From assembly GCF_000276665.1 (NCBI RefSeq), contig NW_004955417.1, positions 22,697,499 through 22,761,498 on the forward strand: DNA of 64,000 nt, read 5' to 3'. The notes below the pieces were generated by a model, which had not been told where the DNA came from, did no database searches, and was given only the letters and a program-made list of their open reading frames with translations. Positions 21,001 to 33,190 of this stretch are shown here, in pieces. The translations under genes and the position numbers were made by a program. This DNA comes from Chinchilla lanigera. Its lineage: Eukaryota > Chordata > Mammalia > Rodentia > Chinchillidae. How positions within the stretch are numbered: position 1 is the first letter of the stretch; each line of letters begins with the position of its first letter.

Positions 21001-22225
21001 GGGTCCTTCAGAGCCTTTCTGTGAACTTCTGGGTGAAGCGCAGGTGAACATAGACCTCCAGATCCAAAGACCTAATGACAAACCCTGTTTCATGGATGCC
21101 CCATCTGCCTCCCTTTGAGATTGTCCTGTTACCTCCCTGTTTGCTCATCTGCATAGGGAATAATAATACTGGACTCCCTTTCTAGGCTGAGTTCGAAGAT
21201 CAAGTAAGAGTGCACAAAATGCATTCCATGTAGTCCCTTTAAAAACCCAATTTCCTTCCCTTCTTCGTGGGTCAAACCCTTCAACCACTTCTCAGAGAAG
21301 CAGAGAAGCAGCCCCATATCAACAAGGCACAGAAAGTGATTTTTTAAATGCTATTGTGATCTCCCTTTGGAGGGGGGTATGTGGCTTCCCATGACCAGCA
21401 GATTCCCCCTCTGATGACAGTCCTTCCAAGAAATGTCACAATTCTTTGACATTTGATAAGCAACTGCTGGCCTGAGAAGGTGACCCAGAAGTAACTGGTA
21501 ACACAAGGTGGGCTGTGGTTAATAATTTTCTGGGTTTAATCCTTTTGGCAGATCAATAGAATGTAGATAGAAGTGACAGTAACTTTCTTCTTCCTTTTGG
21601 ACTACTTCCAATAAAGTGAAGGCACAACATAACACAGCTTAATCTTTGAGAAAACTTCATAGGTCAAAATAATACCCATAAAAGTGGAGATAGGACCAAG
21701 GATCATGAAACTTTAGAGTAGTTTTCTTTTCTTTCCCCAAAGACCATATTAATATACTGCAACACAGCGGAAACAGAGATAACCATAAACTAGTCACTCT
21801 GTCCATACACACTCTGCTCGTTGCTCTTCAATTTTATTCTTATTCCTTTTTTTAGGATTTTTTAACATTTTAAATTATATTTAGAAAGATTTCCATCAAA
21901 AGAATTAAAGGCAGAAATTAAAATGATCTCTAATCCCTGCTGTCTAGACAGGCTTTGCCAGCACCCCAAAAATACAATACATAGCAATGTTTCCACATGA
22001 CTAGAATATAGAATAAAGAAAGGTGTAAGTCAAAGGGGTGTTCCCCTCACGATCCAAGTTCATTAGCCCCCACTTCTTTTTAAACCCCACATGTTTGGTC
22101 CTCTAAAGTTCTGTGGGGAGCTTTGCAGATAACATTTCAGTGCCAGCTTAGCCTTTATGTGTGTTCTTACATTAACAAAAAGGACGACACTGATGACAGA
22201 GTTAGCTGGCTTCATTTTGTATCAG
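21000..22225. other. Intergenic, no gene recognised
   Basis: AT-rich sequence without strong repeat signatures. No convincing ORF. Confidence 0.5.
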
Positions 22226-22958
22226 TATTGTGGACTGGATCATATTTCTCCTAAAATTATTAGGTTAGACGCCTAGTCCCCAGCACCTCTGAAGCTTCCC
22301 AGACTTGGAAATAAGGCCTCTAAAGAGATCATTGTGGCTGGCTAGGGTTGATGAAAGTTTAAGAGCTTGATATCACTAGTACTGGTGGGCATGTGGGGAA
22401 ATGTTTCTATGGACTCTCTGCAAGTAGAGACTCTCTGAAGCAGGAAGTTGTGATCCAATCTGACTGGTGTCTTTATTAGCAGAAGAGAGCAGGTCAAGCA
22501 GAGACCTTTGTGGCATACATGTATGGTGGGGTGACTCCAAGAGGAAGCACAGTAACACCTGTAATCCCAGCACCCTGGAAGCCTGCAGCAGACGGATCAC
22601 AAGTTCAAGCCCATCCTGAGCAACTTAGCAACTTAAGGAGACCTGGCCTCAAAAATTATTAATAATGTTTTAATTTAGAGAAAGGGTTTGAGATTTAACT
22701 CTGTGCAAAGGTCCTAGATTTAACCTCTGGTACCACACACACACACTCACACACACACTCACACACACACACATACAATACAGGCAGCAGGAAGGTGACA
22801 ATCTGCAACCCAAGAAGCCAGGACTCAGATGAACTTGGCCCTACCTACACCTTGATCTTGGACTTCCAGCCCCTACCACCATGAGATAATAAATTTCTGT
22901 TGTTTAAGATCCTCTACCTGTGGTATTTTGTTATGCAGCCCTGGCTAACTAATACAAC
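22225..22958 (+). repeat. MLT1-type MaLR LTR, split by a SINE
   Basis: Left part: TTGTGGACTGGATCATATTT, GACTTGGAAATAAGGCCTCT. Right part: CCTTGATCTTGGACTTCCAG, ATAATAAATTTCTGTTGTTT, GTGGTATTTTGTTATGCAGC and CTAACTAATACA. A SINE with a CA-repeat tail sits between them. Confidence 0.88.
22545..22774 (+). repeat. B1-ID hybrid SINE with (CA)n tail, nested in MLT1
   Basis: The B1 part (AACACCTGTAATCCCAGCAC...GAGACCTGGCCTCAAAAATT) precedes a degraded ID part (CAAAGGTCCTAGATTTAACC), then an interrupted CA repeat at 22734-22774. Confidence 0.85.
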
Positions 22959-23243
22959 CTATGAACATTTATGGAATATCCTATCAATGCTTAAACCACC
23001 TCATATTGTACTACAAGTTGTCACATAGTTTCTATCTCTGCCTTATCAACTGACATTTACACTGACTCCAGGGTCTTGATGGACACAAACAATATTGTCA
23101 TAAACCTCTATATATTGATATCTTGCATAATTATATAAGCATGTCTATAGAGTGAATTCCCAAATATAAAATTGCTGGTTCAAAGTGCAAATGCATTCAT
23201 ACTGAATTCTCAGTGTCAAATGGCCCTTGAAGTTTCTATTTTT

Positions 23244-23396
23244 GCTGTGCATGGTGACACATACCTGTAATATCAGCACTCAGGAGGCTGAGGCAGGAGG
23301 ATTGCCATGGTTTTGAGGCTAGCCTGGGTTACATAGTGAGTTCAAGGCCAAACCTGGAATACATGTGAGAACCTGTCTCAAAAAAAAAAGAAAAGA
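23244..23396 (+). repeat. B1-like SINE
   Basis: GCTGTGCATGGTGACACATA start, CTGAGGCAGGAGGATTGCCA centre, an internal duplicated GAGTTCAAGGCC segment, and an AACCTGTCTC plus poly-A end. Confidence 0.92.
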
Positions 23397-24003
23397 TGTC
23401 TATTTTCACCAAAGGTACTTAAAACTGACATTTTCCTCACATGCTTGGCAGCACTACATCTAGCAAATTTTTAATTTTACCAACCCAGTCTTACCAGTGT
23501 ATTGCTCTGGTTTGCACCTATGAATAAGCCTTAGCTTGTCAGAGAATCCTCAGAGCGCTGGGTCAGCGGCCCTGCCTCGAGTTAGCTGTGTTACTCCGGC
23601 CAAGTTGCCTGGGTTCTCTGTGCATTGGATTCCTCTTCTACCAAATAGAGCAACTTGGATATTACCTCAGTGCAGAGTTCTTAGAAAAAGTCCACGAGTA
23701 AATAGATGGTGGGGCTTAGAATGGATGCTTGCAATATAGCAAGCCCCAAGTTAATGCTGGTTTTTATTATAGTGCTCATAAAAATACATATGTACTGACC
23801 GTGTTACTGTCTTTGTAAAAGTTCCGTGTTATGGATTTCATGTTTCCTGTCCCTGACTGTAACTGATATGTTGAAGCCCCAAGCTGCAGTGTGGCTGTCT
23901 TTGCAGATGAGAAGTAATTAATATTAGCTGAGGGCATAACATCTGGCCTTGTCCAACAAGAAGAGACATCACTCACAGTGTCCTTTTAAGAAGAGAAATC
24001 TCG

Positions 24004-24126
24004 CCAGGTGTAATGGCACACACCTGTAATCCAGCACTCAGGAGGCTTAGGCAGGAGGATCACCATGGGTTTGAGGCCAACCTGAACTATATAGTGAGAA
24101 CTTGTCTCAAAAAAAAAAAAAAAAAA
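24004..24126 (+). repeat. B1-like SINE nested in MLT1
   Basis: GCCAGGTGTAATGGCACACA start, CTTAGGCAGGAGGATCACCA, and ACTTGTCTC followed by an 18-base poly-A. Confidence 0.92.
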
Positions 24127-24171
24127 GCAAAAGAGACATCACTCTCATCAGAGAGACACAGAACTCCCGCT

Positions 24172-24172
<1 letters not shown>

Positions 24173-24227
<55 letters not shown>
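24173..24227. repeat. (TC)n microsatellite
   Basis: Pure TC run of about 27 units. It creates the serine-leucine ORFs at 24013-24323. Confidence 0.97.
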
Positions 24228-25194
24228 AATCATGTAAAGTCTGTGAGTTCACAGTCAGATGGTAGCTGCCTACAAGATGAGACAAGTAGCCTTCCAATGG
24301 AACCTGTCCTACCAGCATTTTGACCTTGGACTTCTAGCCTCCTGACTGTGGGAAATGAGTTTTGGTGTAAACCGTCTGTGATATTTTGTTACAGCAGCCA
24401 GAGTGTCCAATACGTCCTATTTATATTGTCTACTCATATTTCCGTCCAGTTAAACTTGGTCTCATTGCACAGGTGGGCTGATGGAAGGATCCTAACTGGG
24501 AGAGCAGGGTATGGGGTACTGATTTCTAGTCTAGTTTCCCTCTTCCGGAGGCCCTGGATACAACAAGCCTGACAGCTGCCACCACTGGAAATAAAAATAT
24601 GAATCAGGGAGTAGGTGGGGTAACATTTTGAAGCTTAAATCGTCTAGATTTAAGAAAGTATGTGTAATTCTAGTCCTCAACACTGGCACAATTACTGAAT
24701 TCCACATTCTCCTCCAAAGACTTAAAACAAGCACCAGGGCACCTTTCCTTGACTTGAGACTGTTTTTACACCTCTCCCTCCATGAAAGAAAAATTCAGCG
24801 GGTGTCAGTTACTTCCTCCCTTTGTTCATTCCCACGTCAAACCCTTGGTACTGAAATGCACTTTTTCACATTTCAAATCCAAAATTGTAATTTAATGCAG
24901 AGCAATTATAAGTAACAGATGCTGACAGGCTTGCACTCTTTGCTTCCACCAGAAATATACGCACACATCGGTTCCAAAGTTTTGAATATGATATCCAAAC
25001 AAAGTTAGGGGCTCAGAGATGAGAGATTGCTAATTTTAAATCCACACCTGTAAACTTTAGAACTTGAATCTACAGGGAAATTGGGAAACCAGACACATAA
25101 GAACCATACCCTATTTGACAGACAACCCCATTTGATCAGCCCACTGGTCCAAAGATAAGGCAACAGAGTAGGATGGTAAAAGCATGAGGACCCT

Positions 25195-25410
25195 AAGAAT
25201 TACAGCCCCAAGGGTTCAAAACCCAGGCGTGCAACTTAACTAGCTATGTGACCTTGGCCAGCATACCTTACCCATTGGGTTTCACTTCTCCAGCTGTAAA
25301 GTAAGAATGATGTTATCTACCTTACTGAGTTGTGACAATTATGTAAGCCAAGGACTAGAAAATGCTCGGCTCGTGCCCAGCACATACTATAAGCTCTGCC
25401 AGTGACTAAA
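25195..25410 (+). repeat. MIR SINE
   Basis: Ordered MIR blocks: GGTTCAAAACCCAGGCGTGC, AGCTATGTGACCTTGGCCAG, CTCCAGCTGTAAAGTAAGAA, TACCTTACTGAGTTGTGACA. Confidence 0.85.
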
Positions 25411-25682
25411 GGTCTTCACTTGGTGTCTGCCCCATCCATGCCCTTAGCCTCTCCCTGCCTCTCTCTCATACGGTGTCTTATCCTCCCCACGGGACTTGGC
25501 CTTCTCACATGGCAGTCCCAGAGAAGCCGTGCTCTCTCCGTGGCAATAGACCCCCCAGGAGGCTGAAAGTGTCAGTGTCACTTTGCCATATTGTACTGGT
25601 CAAAGAACTAACACAACTCAGGGAGTAAGCAGACCCTGCCTTCTGATTAAAGACTGGGCACCCATATTATAAAAGAGCACAC

Positions 25683-25787
25683 AGGGTCAGGGATAGAGCT
25701 CAGCAGAACAGACGACTGCCTGGCAAGTGCAAGGTCCTGAGTTTGATTCCCAGTGCCCAAATAAATAAATAGATAAATAAATAAAAG
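25683..25787 (+). repeat. ID SINE (tRNA-derived) with target-site duplication
   Basis: Body GGGTCAGGGATAGAGCTCAG...GCAAGGTCCTGAGTTTGATT...CCCAGTGCC, then an (AAAT)n tail. Flanks AAAAGAGCACACAG and AAAAGAGCATGCAG form an imperfect target duplication. Confidence 0.9.
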
Positions 25788-26057
25788 AGCATGCAGCTGA
25801 ATGTACCACTATAGCCATTTCTGGAAAATACAGCCTGCCACAATGTGGTGGTGTTGTCACTGTTGATGGTGTTGTTGTGCTTAAGAATCTTTGCTTAGCC
25901 AGAATAATGTGCAAATCCCTCAAACCCACAGTCCCCTTCCACAATCGCTTGATGGTAGAGATGCTAAGATGTACCTGGACATGAAGATTCCCCTGGGGGC
26001 CGCAGCCCTTCTCTAGCTGGTGAAACTCTTCCATGTAAGCACAACACAACTGCCTCT

Positions 26058-26415
26058 TAGTCAGCTAACAACTGTGCCAAACACCTGAGAGAAGCAAGTG
26101 ATGAGGAATAAAGGTTGGTTTTCGCTTACAGTTTCAAAGCATCAGTCCCTGGTATCTTGGCCTGTTGCTTTGGTCCTGTGGCAGTGCAGTGCACCAAGGT
26201 GGGAGCCTGTGGTAGAAGACGCTGTTCTCCTCACGGCAGCTGAAATACAAAGAGAGAGGAGAGAAGGGTTGGGGTCCCATACGCCCTTCAAGGACACACC
26301 CTATGACCTAACCTCTCCTTCCATGAAGTGCCACCTCTCATTAGCTCCCCAGGATGCTGACCAAGTCTTTAACCTATGGGCCTTGGCAACAGGATTCAGA
26401 TCCAAATTATAACAG
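26058..26415 (-). repeat. MaLR LTR (antisense)
   Basis: AGTCAGCTAACAACTGTG start, CACCTGAGAGAAGCAAGTGA, GAAATACAAAGAGAGAGGAG, ACACACCCTATGACCTAACC and the end CAGATCCAAATTATAACA. Confidence 0.8.
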
Positions 26416-26419
26416 TGCC

Positions 26420-27690
26420 CTTTCCTCCCGGGAGATGTATAACAGGAAACAGCCATGCAAGCTGCCCCAGGCCACCTCCTCTGAGCATTAGTGTGGGCCC
26501 AGCCTTTCTCCTAGTGTGACCCCCACCCACTGCAACCCCACGGGGAAGGAGGTGACTATAGGGAGGGATGAGCAGGCGCAGCTCTGAGTCCATGGGACAG
26601 AGCAACAGCACAAACAGACCAGAAGTATGGACCCATGCAGGCAGACAAAGTCCACAGCCCAAGATGCTCCCACGAGGTGACAGTGACCAGGACATGTTTC
26701 GATCATAACCAGGAAACCAGAGCGGGTAGCCAGTAAGTAATTTCAAAAAATAAAGGTGGAAAAGACTGGGTTATTTGTACCTTTAGTGGCCAAAATAATA
26801 CTGTGTAGTGTATTACCAAAGAACAGAGTTTTTCAGGTATGCACTTTTCAGAAACATGTAATTCACTAGGATGACTTCAAAACACGGCCCTCTGCAGCTG
26901 TGAATTATCACTCGCAGGTGTTTGACTTATCTCTTGGCTTATTAAATCAGACCTACTTTTCCCTTTCCAAGCTACAGCTATCGGTTTAGGATTAAACACT
27001 GGCAAGGTGTTTGCTCTGACTTTCTAGCAGCTATGATAATGAAACAGTTGCAAGTGGAAATTTTTAGGAGCTACGTGCCTTCCAAATTCCCTCTCATATA
27101 AACAGAAAAATTAATGTTATACGTATAAACTTTCCCTCTGTTCTGGCTCCCAAGAACATGAGTGACTGTCACTCAGAATGCCCCAGGAGCCCAGGTTCAA
27201 GTTGTCCTGCAGCCAGGAGTGTCCACCCCCGACACCAACAAGTCAGACGTGAAGTGTGCCCCTCTGCACCCCAGAGGTGTAGCTTGCACCACGTGGATCA
27301 AAACCAGATTCCTGCAAGCTTCGTGGTTTTGGAGATCTACCAACGTGCTTTGCTCTACCCACCAGCCCACTGGGGGTATAAAATGTAAATATTTCCCTCC
27401 ATAAGGAGTATTTTACAGAGCAGAAAAATCAGCACACCCTCCCCATGCCATTGTTACCCCATGCTCTCATACCATTCCAATAAGAGACAGGGGGCAGCTC
27501 CAGTATCCACGAGAGCTTCTGACATCCCTCACAGAAGACCCTGGAGAGAACTGGGGCATGAGGAGGGCTGGTGGGACTGAAAAACAGGTTTGAGAGCTCT
27601 TGGCTGCCTAAATATACAAACTTCAGCTTAAGAAATGTACACAGAATTCACGGCAGAGGCCTCGTGCACTAAAAAGCACAGCTGTACTAA
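26420..27690. other. Intergenic, mostly unique
   Basis: No gene recognised. ORFs of up to 116 codons at 26396-26746 and of 76-80 codons at 27158-27404 have no recognisable motif. 26850-27060 is a repeat-free AT-rich block (see findings). Confidence 0.5.
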
Positions 27691-27693
27691 TAC

Positions 27694-28250
27694 AAGGCAT
27701 GATCAGAACTTAGGGTATGGGATTAAGTTATGAAATGGATGACAATGAAAGACCCAGCACCATCAGTTCCCCTCAAAATGCTCCCCTTCGCTTCCAGCAC
27801 ACTCGTCCCATCCTTCTTGCCGCTCTCCGAAGCAGCTCTGGAAGTCCTCTTTCATGAGTATCTTTATGAGGTGTGATCAAAAATACAGAGAATGCAGCTG
27901 CTATTGGCCACCCATTACTAAGCCAGGCTCATAAAAATATGATGCTGGGTCCTCATCCACCTTATTCACAATATCTGGCACCGTGTGACTTACGGCTTTT
28001 CCCAAAGTCAAAGTGACGGTGAAAGATAAACATTTTGAATGACTTCTGGACATCAAGGAAGCCAGAACAGCGCAACTAAAAACACTCACGAAAGAGGACT
28101 TCCAGAGTGGCTTCAGAAAGTGGCAAGAATGATGAGATCAGTGTGTTCAAAACAAGGAGGGGGATTCTGAGGGGGATTACAGGCAATGTGCTTTTATTGT
28201 GATAATTTTTTGGAAGTCTGGACAATCACCATACTCTTTGATCATGGCAT
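27694..28250 (+). mobile_element. Palindromic mariner-derived element, copy 2
   Basis: The arms 27694-27857 and 28083-28250 are inverted copies. The right side keeps one decayed coding frame: about 28050-28130 gives DIKEARTAQLK, then TKEDFQSGFRKWQE and a stop, resembling the C-terminal end of a mariner transposase. Just inside the left arm (27867-27886) is GAGGTGTGATCAAAAATACA, which has the form of a mariner terminal inverted repeat but is internal here. Outer ends are TACAAGGCATGATCA and, reversed, TATGCCATGATCAA. Confidence 0.82.
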
Positions 28251-28559
28251 AGGAGCACCAGCTGAAATTCACCACCTGCTGAGCTCTCTTCACACTTTAT
28301 ATCCCACTCATCCTCACAACAGCCCATGCAAAGTGGGCAATGGAGTCCTGATATCAACGGCAATCGCAGATATTCATTCACTGCTCTCTGTGTACCAGTG
28401 CCACCCACCCTGCTTATCACTCACACAGTGCCCCAAGAACCCCACATTACCGTCACCATTTGAGGAGGAAGTGGAGCACAGAGGGACGACACAACTTGCT
28501 CAGACTCCCACATGGGAACGGATGGGGTCAGACTCTGAAGCCAGCACTCAATTGCCCTT

Positions 28560-28650
28560 CTGCCCACTTCACGGATGAGGAAACCAAGGCATGCAAAGAA
28601 GCCACAAGACCTCGCTCATACACCTAGTGACAGATGAACCAACACCAAGT
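28560..28650 (-). repeat. MIR SINE fragment (antisense)
   Basis: CACGGATGAGGAAACCAAGG and following bases match the reversed MIR core. Adjacent sequence from about 28270 (CTCATCCTCACAACAGCCCA) may be a second MIR or L2-related fragment. Confidence 0.55.
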
Positions 28651-31020
28651 GTGCTGGCTCCACGGTCCAAGCTCTGTGTTTCTGATGCATGGGGACAGCA
28701 GCCCAGCCACCTTTCATCTCGAGGGTGCCTCACTGTGTTGGATCCTGGCACTGTGGCTGCTCTGGGCCTCAGGTCTTCCCACCCTGTGGTGCCAACCATG
28801 ACTCAGAAGAGTAGCTGTGAGTATGGGCAAAATGGGGAGTTGCCTACATTCTACGATTCCAAGAGCATTCAAAAACAGGCACCTTCTGGACTTAGGGAAT
28901 CACTCCTGTGATGGACACCTTTGTGTCTTGCAGAAGTAAAGTTCTCCATTGCATCAATATTCCATATCGCAAATGCCTTTACCAGACTTTTCTGCAGAGA
29001 GGAAGAGAAAACAAAGGCTTTCAGAAGAAAAACAGAAAGCAGCCTCAGACCTACCTGAACATCCAGCATGAGCCAGAGCTCTGTCCACCTCTGGGACAGA
29101 TACCCGTCTAAACAAACTTAATGAGCTGGTGAGGCAGGGCTCAAAGCAGGATATTTGCATAAGAGGTGGGCTGCCTCCTGGGAAATCTCTCACCCTAAGG
29201 GAAAAGAGGTCAGCAGACAATCCTGGCTCACAGACAAAGCCTCAGGCACAGCAAAGCAGATGTAGCTCTGAATATAGTGCTGTGTTCTGTCACTCACATT
29301 TGTATCCACTTTGCATCTGACAGGTGGGTTGTGAGAGAATGAGGAGCTGCCTCATTTAAGCGCTGAGTGTTATCTGTAGAATAAGAGATAGCATAGAGTG
29401 AGAAGGTGGCCTCTCAGGGTGGCAGGATGAACCCCTGAAGACTATAGTTAGTCAGTCCTGTTATGGGTCAGGAGAGACAGTATTGGAGAGCCAGAAAACC
29501 TCACTCATACAGAAATTTACACATGGCCGGCCCTTTAGGGTCAGTCATATGCCGTGGTCTCTCAGGGTACAGAACTAGGCTACAGTTGGGGAGACAAGGA
29601 AGAACCATCTGAAAGGAAGTGGACATGTAAGGATAGTCATGCCCTCAGGCTCAAGGTCAAATAATTTAAAGATAATCAGAAGCCACATCATGGAAGACCA
29701 CACTAAGGAAAAGGTATCTCTGTTTATTGATGGCCAAAGACAACAGTGTGAGTGAGGCTGTGAGAGATAATTGTGACACCAACTTGAATAAGAAAAGCTG
29801 AACAGATAGGTTTAGCATAGATCTGGGTATACCTGAATGATTGACTTACAGGAGAGGGAAGACCTGCCCTGAGTGTGGGTGGCATTCCTACAACCAATAG
29901 GCTTGTAGCCTGGATGGAATAAAAAGGGAAAGAAGGGAGTCTGGCTTTTGCATCTTTAAAAGAGCTCCAGTCTTTGCCATCACCTTTGGACATCTGTCTT
30001 CAGGCTTCCACTAGCAAGGAATAAAAGGCTAGAACACAGGTCTTCCATTTATGAGCACAGGTCTCTCGTGTCCAGAACTTGTTGAAAAGAAGATAATGTA
30101 AACTGTGAAGAATTCAGAAAGTCCCTGACCTAACTTATAGAACTCATATATCTTCCTATTAAAATGGTTAAATGCACACAAGTATGAATATTTTTAAAGT
30201 TCTGTGTAAGAAAAGATGCAAGGGTTGACAAAGTCCAGGATTTATTTTCAGAACCTCTTCACTACATTTAAGTATATTCTTAAGAGACAGACACTGAGCA
30301 CCAACAAGCTTGCTCTAGCCCCTTGCTGTTACCAGCATGTGACATTTCTGCCTGTCACCATACTTCATGTATTGGAGTAAACATTGTATAGCTCTCTTTG
30401 AAGGACAAATTATCAACCTCACCTGCAGTGTCCACCCTACTGGATTCCAAGGTGATTAGTGACTCACTCTATACTGTCTGATCTGTGGAAGTCACTTGAA
30501 AATAAACTCACAGGTTTATATCCATAGGCGCCACCTTGATCGGCAGGTAGAAAGTCAAGCTGAGATAAGGCAAGATGAGAATGCCCCCTTTGGGACCCAT
30601 CACACAATGCTGTAGTGATCCTTTGTCTCCAAATTGGTGGAGGCTCAGTGACTGGTTCCACCAAACTCAGAAGGAAGCCACATGGCCCAAGCATCTCCAA
30701 CAGCACCATTGCCAAGCACTCCTGTCAGGTGAGATGAGGAGGCTTCCTGTCAGTCAAACCCCTCACTCCCTCCCACAGCTGTCCCCCTGTTTTCTGTCTT
30801 CTCACGGTAAATCCCAGGCAGCAGCTGTCAAGCACGAACACTCAGCCATAACAGACAACTCCCCTGTACAATTCAGCCAGCAGAAATGATTACAAAGTCT
30901 GGGTTAGATTACTCAATTATGGTCATATTTGAAAAGTAAGGCATAGAGATAAGCAACAATGAACACAATGAGAATAAGGCACTGAATAAACTGACGCATG
31001 CTGAGCAGAAGCGCATTACC
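28650..31020. other. Intergenic, no gene recognised
   Basis: Mixed sequence with small ORFs only (up to 106 codons at 28591-28911 and 104 codons at 30575-30889). No motif recognised and no clear repeat family. Confidence 0.45.
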
Positions 31021-32170
31021 TGGCAGTTTTCAACCCACCCCTCTGCGTGCTGAAGGTCCCATCACCTGGCTCGGTCCCAGCCTCACCTCCATCTACATTA
31101 TGACCTTCCTGGTGATCTCATCCAGGCAGAGGCTCTAAATGGCCTCGGTGTCTTCATGACTCCTGAGTTTACTCTGCACTCTGCCCTCCCCCTGAGCTAG
31201 AGTGGTTTGTCCAACTGCTGCCTGACATGTCCACTCGCATGTCTGCAGACAACTCTAAGTGCAGCACTTCCAACCGAAAGACCATGATTTCCTGCTCTGC
31301 TTCCAAAACCCTGTCCCTCCTCCATCTGGGTAAAAGGGATCCTCAAGCATCCAAGAATCACGGTGTCATCCTGAATCACCCTTTTTCTGTCAGCGCTCCC
31401 TCCACCTTCCCATACACACAGCCAATTTGTCCCCTGGGCCCATCGGCACCTTCTCCAAGGACGACATGAGCTGGCTGATTTATGCCCACCTCTGTGGCTC
31501 CTCTCCTCACCCTGACCACCATTATCCTTCCCAGGACTGCTATAAACAAGCTGAATGGGCCTCCCTGCGCCCATTCTTGCCTTCCTGCGATCCATTCCCC
31601 ACACAGCAGCCAGGGTAATATTTTAAAACGAAATGCAGATCATCTCTCTCTTCTGTGTGAAAAGTCCCAGTGGCTTCCCACTGTGCTGAAAATCTGAGCT
31701 TCTCATCCTGTCTTTCCATCATCCGGGGCCCCACATTCACCTCTCAATTACCGTCTTCCTTTCTCTTCAGCTTTGGCCACATCAGTCTTTTCAAACCTCA
31801 GACTCCACCACCTCTTTCCAGCGGGTGCAGTTATGTACTTGCTGTCACTTCTGCCTGGAATACTGACACTGTCTCTCTCCAGCTCCTTAAGGAAATGGCT
31901 CTTCTTCAGCCTTCAGATACATGACGTGACTGTTTCCTGCTCAAAGAGTCCTTTCCTGGTCACCCTGATCACCGGGACCTCCCAAGTCACCATCTATCAC
32001 AGCATCACACTCAATCCCTTCCCAAAACCTCATCACAGTCTGGTAGGGTGCGGTTTGTGTAGCAGTTGGCTCACTATCTCTCTCCGCCAGGATAGTGTCA
32101 CTCCAAGAGGACAGGGCTGCGCCTTAGTGTCCAGAACTGTGCCTGGAACACAACAGATACTCAGTAAGTA
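31020..32170 (+). repeat. LINE L2, about 1.1 kb of ORF2 3' part and tail
   Basis: Characteristic L2 sequence in order: ATTCTTGCCTTCCTGCGATC, CACACAGCAGCCAGGGTAAT, AAATGCAGATCATCTCTCTC, GTCCCAGTGGCTTCCCACTG, CTGCCTGGAATACTGACACT, AGTCCTTTCCTGGTCACCCT, AACTGTGCCTGGAACACAAC, TACTCAGTAAGTAATTG. The ORFs between 31197 and 32171 are remnants of L2 coding sequence or its shadow; none is intact. Confidence 0.88.
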
Positions 32171-32239
32171 ATTGTTAAATACATAAACTAATCTATAAAT
32201 ATTCTCCATGAGTATCATTTTATTATTAAAATGAATATC

Positions 32240-32372
32240 TGGGTATGGTGGCACACACCTGTAATCCCAGCACTCAGGAGGCTAAGGCAGAAGGATTGCC
32301 ATGAGTTCAAGCTAGCCTAGGCTACATAGTGAGACAGTCTCACAACAAAAATAAAAACAGAACAGAAAGAAG
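32240..32372 (+). repeat. B1-like SINE
   Basis: CTGGGTATGGTGGCACACAC start, CTAAGGCAGAAGGATTGCCA, AGTCTCACAACAAAAATAAA tail. Inserted close to the L2 3' end. Confidence 0.92.
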
Positions 32373-32631
32373 CACAAAAGAGAAATTCATGTAATTCTGG
32401 GAACAATAAAGGAACTTGAAGTGAGGAGGGGCTCCAAACTTCCTACCTTGGGTGACACATCCAGTACACACCTGCAACCTAAAAAGCTCTCCTCCACCAG
32501 ATTCCACAAAGGTGAAATGGTATAAGCTGAGGCTGAAAAGTGGCCATCTCTGGGAGGACTACTGCCCAGTTCTGAGCTGGATGGATGAGACTATTTGAGG
32601 AATTCTGAGTTAATCGAGTTAGGAGAGGAAT

Positions 32632-33190
32632 GTATTAGTTTCCCACAGCTGCTGTAACAAACTGTCACACCCTATAGCAAAAAGCAACCCAAGTACAGAA
32701 GTTCTGCAGGCCAGAACTTGGAAATGGCTCTCATGGGCTGAACCCGAGGTGTCATCAGCCTGTCTTCTTTCAGGGGCTGCGGGAGAGAATCTGTTTTCCT
32801 GTGTTTGATTGTTTGTTTTGTTTTTTTCCAGTACCGGGAATCAAACTCACAACTTTGCGCTTGCCAGGCAGGCGCTGTGCCGCTGAGCTAAATCCCCAGC
32901 CCCCTGTTGCCTGTCTTTTTAAGCTTCTCAAAGCTACTTGTGTCCTCCCTTCCAGACCAACCCCGCCTCTTCAAATCACTTCGTTTTCCATCTCCTTTCT
33001 CTTCTCTGACTTTGACCCTCTTCCTCCTTCTTACAAGAATGCTTCACAGGACTGCCCTCCCATCTCACGATCCCTAAGCACCTGTGAAAGGTCTCTGGGC
33101 ACTCTCAAAAGCAGCACTGAGAACTACCAAGAGCTACTGTGGATTTAAATTACATCTGCCAATGTATCACCACATCAGAAATTCAAACTG
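32632..33190 (-). repeat. MLT1-type MaLR LTR (antisense), split by an ID SINE
   Basis: Left: GTATTAGTTTCCCACAGCTG, CTGTAACAAACTGTCACACC. Right, after the ID: GCCTGTCTTTTTAAGCTTCT and a long pyrimidine-rich stretch as in MLT1. Confidence 0.7.
32804..32904 (-). repeat. ID SINE (antisense)
   Basis: T-rich start, then CCAGTACCGGGAATCAAACT, GCTTGCCAGGCAGGCGCTGT and GAGCTAAATCCCCAGCCCC. This is the reverse complement of a tRNA-derived ID element and one of the least diverged SINEs here. Confidence 0.92.

Larger units (their letters stand above)
23825..24412 (+). repeat. MLT1-type MaLR LTR, split by a SINE
   Basis: Left: ACTGATATGTTGAAGCCCCA, TGGCTGTCTTTGCAGATGAG, TAATTAATATTAGCTGAGGG. Right: TTTTGACCTTGGACTTCTAG, CCTGACTGTGGGAAATGAGT and GTGATATTTTGTTACAGCAG. 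A B1 SINE and a TC run are inserted. Confidence 0.87.

Noticed and set aside
31197..32171. Series of ORFs on both strands
   Set aside because: Explained by a broken L2 LINE; each is short and interrupted.
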